From NCBI GenBank assembly GCA_003254925.1, contig QANZ01015565.1, positions 62,001-126,000 on the forward strand: DNA of 64,000 nt, read 5' to 3'. The first letter of the stretch is position 1. Each line of letters opens with the position of its first letter. The stretch comes from Chamaecrista fasciculata. Its lineage: Eukaryota > Streptophyta > Magnoliopsida > Fabales > Fabaceae. A program made the translations under genes and the position numbers. The notes beneath the pieces are model-generated. The model saw nothing but the letters and a program-made list of their open reading frames with translations. It was not told the DNA's origin and did no database searches. Of the stretch, positions 59,116-64,000 are shown piece by piece.

Positions 59116-60265
59116 CTTTGCCATCAGTGAATGATGATCGATGTTATTGTATATGTGATTGTAAATCATATGATTTCTGGCTTTCTGCTATAAAGTAATG
59201 TATTCTTCTGTATAAACAAGGAAAATTCATACAAGTACAATTGATCCAGAAGTTATCATTTCCATATATACCACTTGTTTAAAGCTCTTACTCAAATGAA
59301 GTAGTTCCATTTTGATAACAGTAATAACAAATTTGCAATCTTCAAATTCAAAGTTTAATTTAAATAGAAGGGTATAATTGCAAATTGCAGTAGAAGAAGA
59401 TATGGCATGACGAAAGGAACTAGATACTCAATCGACACTAAGAATCAATTTGATTAATGAAAAAGATTGTTAAAAGTTGAAGTTAAGAATTTTATTCCAC
59501 GTAAGGCATGGTTGGAATTACTGTAATTGCTTTACTATATTAATTGATGGAATGCATGCTATGGTGTTTTTTCATGATCAAAGACATGGATGTATATTAG
59601 TGATGTTCGAAAGTAAAATTACAAAATTTCTACACGAATAAAATTGGTGGCTTTCTCCAAGTAATCTAAATTGATTCCTTAGCATTTGAAAATCAAAGGC
59701 ACAAACGTTTTCAGAGACTAGAATCTCTTGAGCTACCATAAGGGTTTTTTTTTTTTTTTGAAGCTACAAGATTGTGCAAGAAAACGATCTAATTAAGAAC
59801 TTGGGGATGTGTGCGATTCAAAAGTTATGAGTTGCTTTACTAGTTTACTATATGTTGCTGATTTATTTTATTTTTTCTTTTGGGTCCTCCTGAGCTTTCT
59901 GGGTAAGTTAAAGTCATCATCCTCTGTGGCTATTAGTACTTTTTCCTTTGTAATCTAATTTTGGAATCTCATTCTTGTCCTTGCTTCTACTGTAAGCAAG
60001 CATAAAGATCTGGTGAACAGGAAAACTTGCTGGGGGCTTTTATTGTTTCACATTCCTTCCTTTGATTCTTGGGATGTTTCTAATTTATTAATTGATTAAT
60101 TAGATGCAAATAACATAATTTTGCTTCCCCTCTTAGGGTTTCTTAGGAGGTATGTATTCTAGGTGCTGCTTGTTATCACTACTGGGGAGATGCTCTGGGA
60201 AGAAACCTTGCTGTTCTTTTTTACTCTTTTGTGGAGCTTGTTTTCGTGTTCTCGTCTTCTCTGCC
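59116..60265. other. Intergenic and leader of the DUF4050 gene
   Basis: 3' flank of PLD copy 2, then AT-rich sequence. From about 59930 the sequence resembles a transcribed leader. No other gene recognised. Confidence 0.45.
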
Positions 60266-61705
60266 ATGGAAAAACTTAAGCTTCAGTGCAAGGAGCTTTT
60301 CAGTGTAAGCAAGAATTATTTGTTACTGAATTTTATTTCAAATATATTGTTAATTTCCTTTATTTTCCATTGTTGATATTCTCACATGTAAATATGGGAG
60401 GACTTAATTTGTGGTTTCTATATATTCATTTCTGAAAGTAAATATATTGTCATATATAGTGTTATGTAGCTCATGTGAGTTGAGGAGGAAGAACTCAAGA
60501 ATCTGTAATATAAAAGTGCAGTGCTATATATGTAAGACACTATACAGTAAAAATTGAAGGTCTAATTAGACCATCATGCTTGTCCTCCATTTAATTAAAG
60601 TGCCTCATAGATAAGACTATCTTATTCTGTATGTGCATTTAGTAGGCAATTACATCTCTATGTGCTTTGTTTGTTGTGAGTGATTGTATCAATTTGGTCT
60701 AATGAAAAGAACAATACAGTAATCATTAAACATGTAGTGTAACATTTATGAATAAGAGGAATTGAGGCTGTTAAGCTAATCAAGCTTATGTAGTTGAACT
60801 TACTTTTTCTATTGTAACAGAGCAGAGGCTGTTGCCTAGGATGCTGCACAAAATCTCCAATAATTATTTCAGTGGATGAATATCCATCTATAGTGACAAA
60901 AGATCACAGTGCAGCTCAATCTCACAGGAGCTTCTCATCAATTGGCATATTTGACCATTCCTATCATGCCCAAATTGATTCTCCTGCGTTTATCAATCAT
61001 GGCAAGTTTTTCTGTTATATATATATATATATACACAATTATCCATTATCATTTGCTTCATTTGTTTCTGTCAGATTTCATCAAGCAATGCCTATTATAG
61101 CATGAGATATAGCAAGACTTTTTTTTTTTCCGTTCTGTTGATATAATATTTGAATCATGTTGTAATTTTCAACTTAATTATTTGTAAACTACATCAGGTC
61201 TGGTTCTCTGGAACCAGACAAGGCAGCAATGGATAGGAAAGAGACACTATGAGAATCAGAGGCAAGTCCAAGAAGCCAGAATAAGGTAAATAAATAAAGA
61301 AATAAATTAGCTTTCATCTTAAAGTAATATTTGATGAATTAAACTCTAATTTACATATTTGTATTATCATTTAGTATTTACTAATTAATTAGTATTTGAT
61401 CGAGGTTTATTTATTTTTTATGTTTGATTCAGTTGGAATGCCACCCTACTTGAAACTAACAAGCCTTTTTCTCAACCCATTCATCTAGGAGTACGTATTT
61501 CTGAACTTTTTTTTTTTCTTAATCCATAAACACTAAGAATAAACTATATTTGAAAACTAACACCAATCATAGTATCATAATATATATATATATATATATA
61601 TATTAGTTTGGTTTCCTGAAAATTTGAAAAACTCCATGATCAACGTGGCAGGAAATGGTTGACTTTCTTGTTGATATTTGGGAACAAGATGGTCTATTTG
61701 ACTGA
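60266..61705 (+). CDS. DUF4050 (Gag1-like clamp domain) plant protein
   Basis: A small plant protein of unknown function. Five exons, 60266-60304, 60821-61001, 61198-61285, 61433-61490 and 61652-61705, join in frame to 139 aa. Exon 2 supplies a Cys-rich patch (SRGCCLGCCTKSPIIISVDE) followed by a Ser-rich stretch. Exon 3 gives LVLWNQTRQQWIG, exon 4 ISWNATLLETNKPFSQPIHL, and exon 5 EMVDFLVDIWEQDGLFD. These are the hallmarks I recall for plant DUF4050 proteins. The start at 60266 (MEKLKLQCKELFS) is the least certain part; the frame is open upstream to a Met at 60152. Intron 2 requires a GC donor (CATG|GCAAGT at 61002), because the GT four bases further on would shift the frame. Confidence 0.85.
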
Positions 61706-62934
61706 GGAAGCAAATCAAGCATATTACTATTATTTGATGGATTATGCAATGCATGATGAGGTAATACGTGGTAGATGATGGTGCAATTAATTCAGTTAAT
61801 CAGATAATGAATTGAGTTTGTGGTGTTAATTAATTAATGATGGAGCAATTAAGCTTAATCTTTGAAATTGATCCAAGGAATCAAGTTTGTGATGTCCGAA
61901 AATTAAAACCCAAATGAAATCTGATCAAAACCGAGCTCAAATCGTGCGAAAATTGTGTTTTTTTTTTATGATTGAAATTGGGGGCATAATTGAAACTAAC
62001 GTTTTACATTGGGGACACAACTGACACAAATGAAACGTTAGTGGCATAACTGAAAATCACCGCAAACGTTAGGGGCACGAAAGGGTGTTTCGCCTTTTTT
62101 TTTCTTTTGCCAAAAAAGTGATATGCATAGTTGCATATAATTGCAAGGTGACATAATTTTTTTTATGTGATTTAATACTAAAAAATAAAAAAGATAACTT
62201 TATTTATCAATCAATGATTGTGTATGGAGTCACATCACTAATTGCATACATACTCCACTTTGTATAATAGACTAACTCATAAATAAGACCACCCAAACAA
62301 AAAATAGATTTATTAATTTTTTTAAAAAAAAATATTTCAAATGAAGATTTTCAATAAAATAAATTAGTTTTAATTCTTAAAAAATATCAAATGTTTCAAT
62401 TTAATTTCTAAAAAAATAAAATCATAAAATTTAGTCTTTAAATTTAGAATAATAATTAATTTTGTCCTTTCATTAATATATTACTTTAAATTTAATGACA
62501 TATATTATTTTTTTAATATCAAAGGCTTAATGCAGTTTTGATCAAATTTAAAAGTACGTCAAAATTGTCACTAAATTTAAATTAACACCCTTAACAGAAT
62601 GACCAAATTAATTTTAAGAGTAAATTACACAAATAATCAATATAATTTGGGCTATTTAGAAAAAAAAATGTCTAGGTGGTTTAAAAAGTGACAAATAAAG
62701 GATTGAGGTTTAATAAAAGAGGTCCCTATAATTTTTTTTTTGGTCTAAAATTAAGACATGTAATTATCTGGTGTTCTGTATTGTTAATTCTTTTTTTAAT
62801 GAAATTCATATTTTGGTCAAAAAAATCGAGACATATGCTAAATCATTAATTTCCTCGACAAATGGGTTTATTTATTTAAATAATATAAAAAAATATTTAG
62901 ATTTTTTAGGACAAAAAAAACTATTTAGATTTTT
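61706..62934. other. Intergenic with decayed transposon arms
   Basis: About 61975-62105 contains GGGGGCATAATTGAAACTAA and inverted-type GGCATAACTGAAAATC blocks. About 62622-62750 is a left arm of the GGGTAAATTACACA family (AGAGTAAATTACACAAATAA) without a partner. The 78-aa frame at 62771-63007 runs into the foldback and is not a gene. Confidence 0.45.
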
Positions 62935-64000
62935 GGGACACTCGGATATGGTCCGAGTATCCCATTACATGTGGCCCAATCACCTGGTGCCACGTGGCAC
63001 CGGGTGAAATTTTTTTTTAACTTTTTTTGGGATACTCGGACTGCGTATCCCTGACAACTGACGTTGTGTCAGTCGGTTTTGGGACACTCGGATGTCATCC
63101 GAGTGTCCCAAAAAAATTTAAATTGCACCAATCACGCGGTGCCACGTGGCACTGCATGATTGGTGCGGTTTAAGTATTTAACAAAATGTACTCTTTATTT
63201 TAAAAATTATATACTTACCTCTTGATCTTCTTTTTATCTTCTTCTCCTTCTTCCTCCTTGTTCATCTTTTTTATCTTCTAAATAATTAAAAAAATAAGAC
63301 ACATTAGTTACAAAATTAAAAAAAAAATAATTCGAAATTAATATAAAGTTACAAAATTAAAAAAAAATAATTCGAAATTAATATAAAATAAATTCGAAAA
63401 TTATTCATTTTTAAAATAAAAAATATCTACAAGTATTTCATATTACAAAAAATTGTTAAAACTTAACTAATACATTTTCTAACAAATTATCTACAACAAT
63501 CACAAATATTAACAAATCAAAATATCAACTAACATTATTAAAATATCAACCAACATTATTTAAAATTATATACTTAACTCTTAAATTATTTATAAAGTAT
63601 AATTTTCGAAAAAAAAATATTTTCAAAATAAAAAAATAATTTTCGAAATTAAAAATTTAATTAAAAATAATCAACAACACAAAAAATTTACTTACCAATT
63701 TATTTTTTTCTTCCTTCTCCTCCTTCTTCTTTCTTCTTCTCTTATTTTCCCCTCATCCCCCTTTAAAAGAATTTGGAATCCGTAAATCACGCGGTGCCAC
63801 GTGGCACCGCGTGATTCGCGGATTCCAAATTTTTTTGAGACACTCGGATGACATCCGAGTGTCCCAGAAAAAAAGTCAAACCAACTGACGCTGTGTCAGT
63901 CGGTGACTGACACAGCGTCAATCGTCAGGGATACTCGGACTCCCAAAAAAAGTTTAAAAAAAAAAAAATTCACCCGGTGCCACGTGGCACCGGGTGATTG
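62935..64000. mobile_element. Foldback element built of G-box palindromes, right end beyond window
   Basis: The left arm (62935-about 63170) and right arm (about 63785-64000) are inverted versions of one another. Each is a string of short palindromes: GGGACACTCGGAT/ATCCGAGTGTCCC (63081-63109, 63837-63865), GGTGCCACGTGGCACC (62986-63001, 63137-63151 region, 63793-63808, 63976-63991) and ACTGACGYTGTGTCAGT (about 63058 and 63884). The middle holds two pyrimidine-rich blocks next to ACTTACC (about 63210-63250 and 63682-63745). No transposase seen. Confidence 0.75.

Noticed and set aside
60152-60265. Upstream in-frame Met of the DUF4050 gene
   Set aside because: The added residues (CCLLSLLGRCSGKK and on) do not resemble the family; kept only as an alternative start.

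Overview
The window is nuclear DNA from a flowering plant, almost certainly a eudicot. Genes are intron-rich with GT-AG splice sites (plus two GC-AG introns), base composition is AT-rich, there are two nuclear-type tRNA genes, and the protein-coding genes are plant families: a DEAD-box helicase of the UAP56 type, a GID1-like carboxylesterase, an SPX protein, RDR6, an AP2/ERF factor of the SHINE/WIN1 clade, an F-box/DUF295 protein, two phospholipase D alpha genes and a DUF4050 protein. I cannot name the species.

Layout. 1-2.4 kb: repeats. 2.57 kb: tRNA-Gly(UCC). 3.8-4.6 kb (-): uncharacterised plant protein with a C-terminal RRM-like region. 7.5-11.7 kb (-): UAP56-type helicase, 11 coding exons. 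13.6-14.6 kb (-): intronless carboxylesterase. 15.0 kb: tRNA-Arg(CCU) beside a perfect 120-bp tandem duplication. 16.1 kb: tiny Pro/Gly-rich peptide gene. 16.5-20.2 kb: transposons and a 408-bp assembly gap. 21.3-23.7 kb (-): SPX1/2-like gene with a P1BS phosphate-starvation site. 23.9-28.2 kb: two gene-capturing elements, a G-box palindrome repeat and a Tourist-like MITE. 28.5-33.9 kb (+): RDR6. 37.6-38.4 kb (-): SHINE-type AP2/ERF. 40.3-47.4 kb: transposon cluster including two Pack-MULE-like elements carrying pieces of a cation/calcium exchanger gene and of the splicing-factor gene YJU2. 47.6-48.8 kb (-): F-box/DUF295 gene. 50.4-59.1 kb (+): tandem PLD-alpha pair. 60.3-61.7 kb (+): DUF4050 gene. 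62.9-64 kb: a foldback built from G-box palindromes.

The genes do not form a pathway. Loosely, RDR6 acts in secondary siRNA production, SPX in phosphate signalling, SHINE in cuticle wax control, PLD-alpha in membrane lipid signalling, and the UAP56-type helicase in splicing and mRNA export.

The most interesting layer is the mobile DNA. Most elements have long inverted arms that begin with a similar G-rich/AAA head and contain reiterated TTTGGTCC/GGACCAAA blocks, and several are bounded by perfect 9-10 bp A/T-rich target-site duplications, the Mutator (MULE) signature. At least four carry foreign sequence between their arms, and three sit in the promoter or intron of a functional gene. All exon coordinates were derived by hand from splice signals, reading frame and remembered homologues; no search was run.
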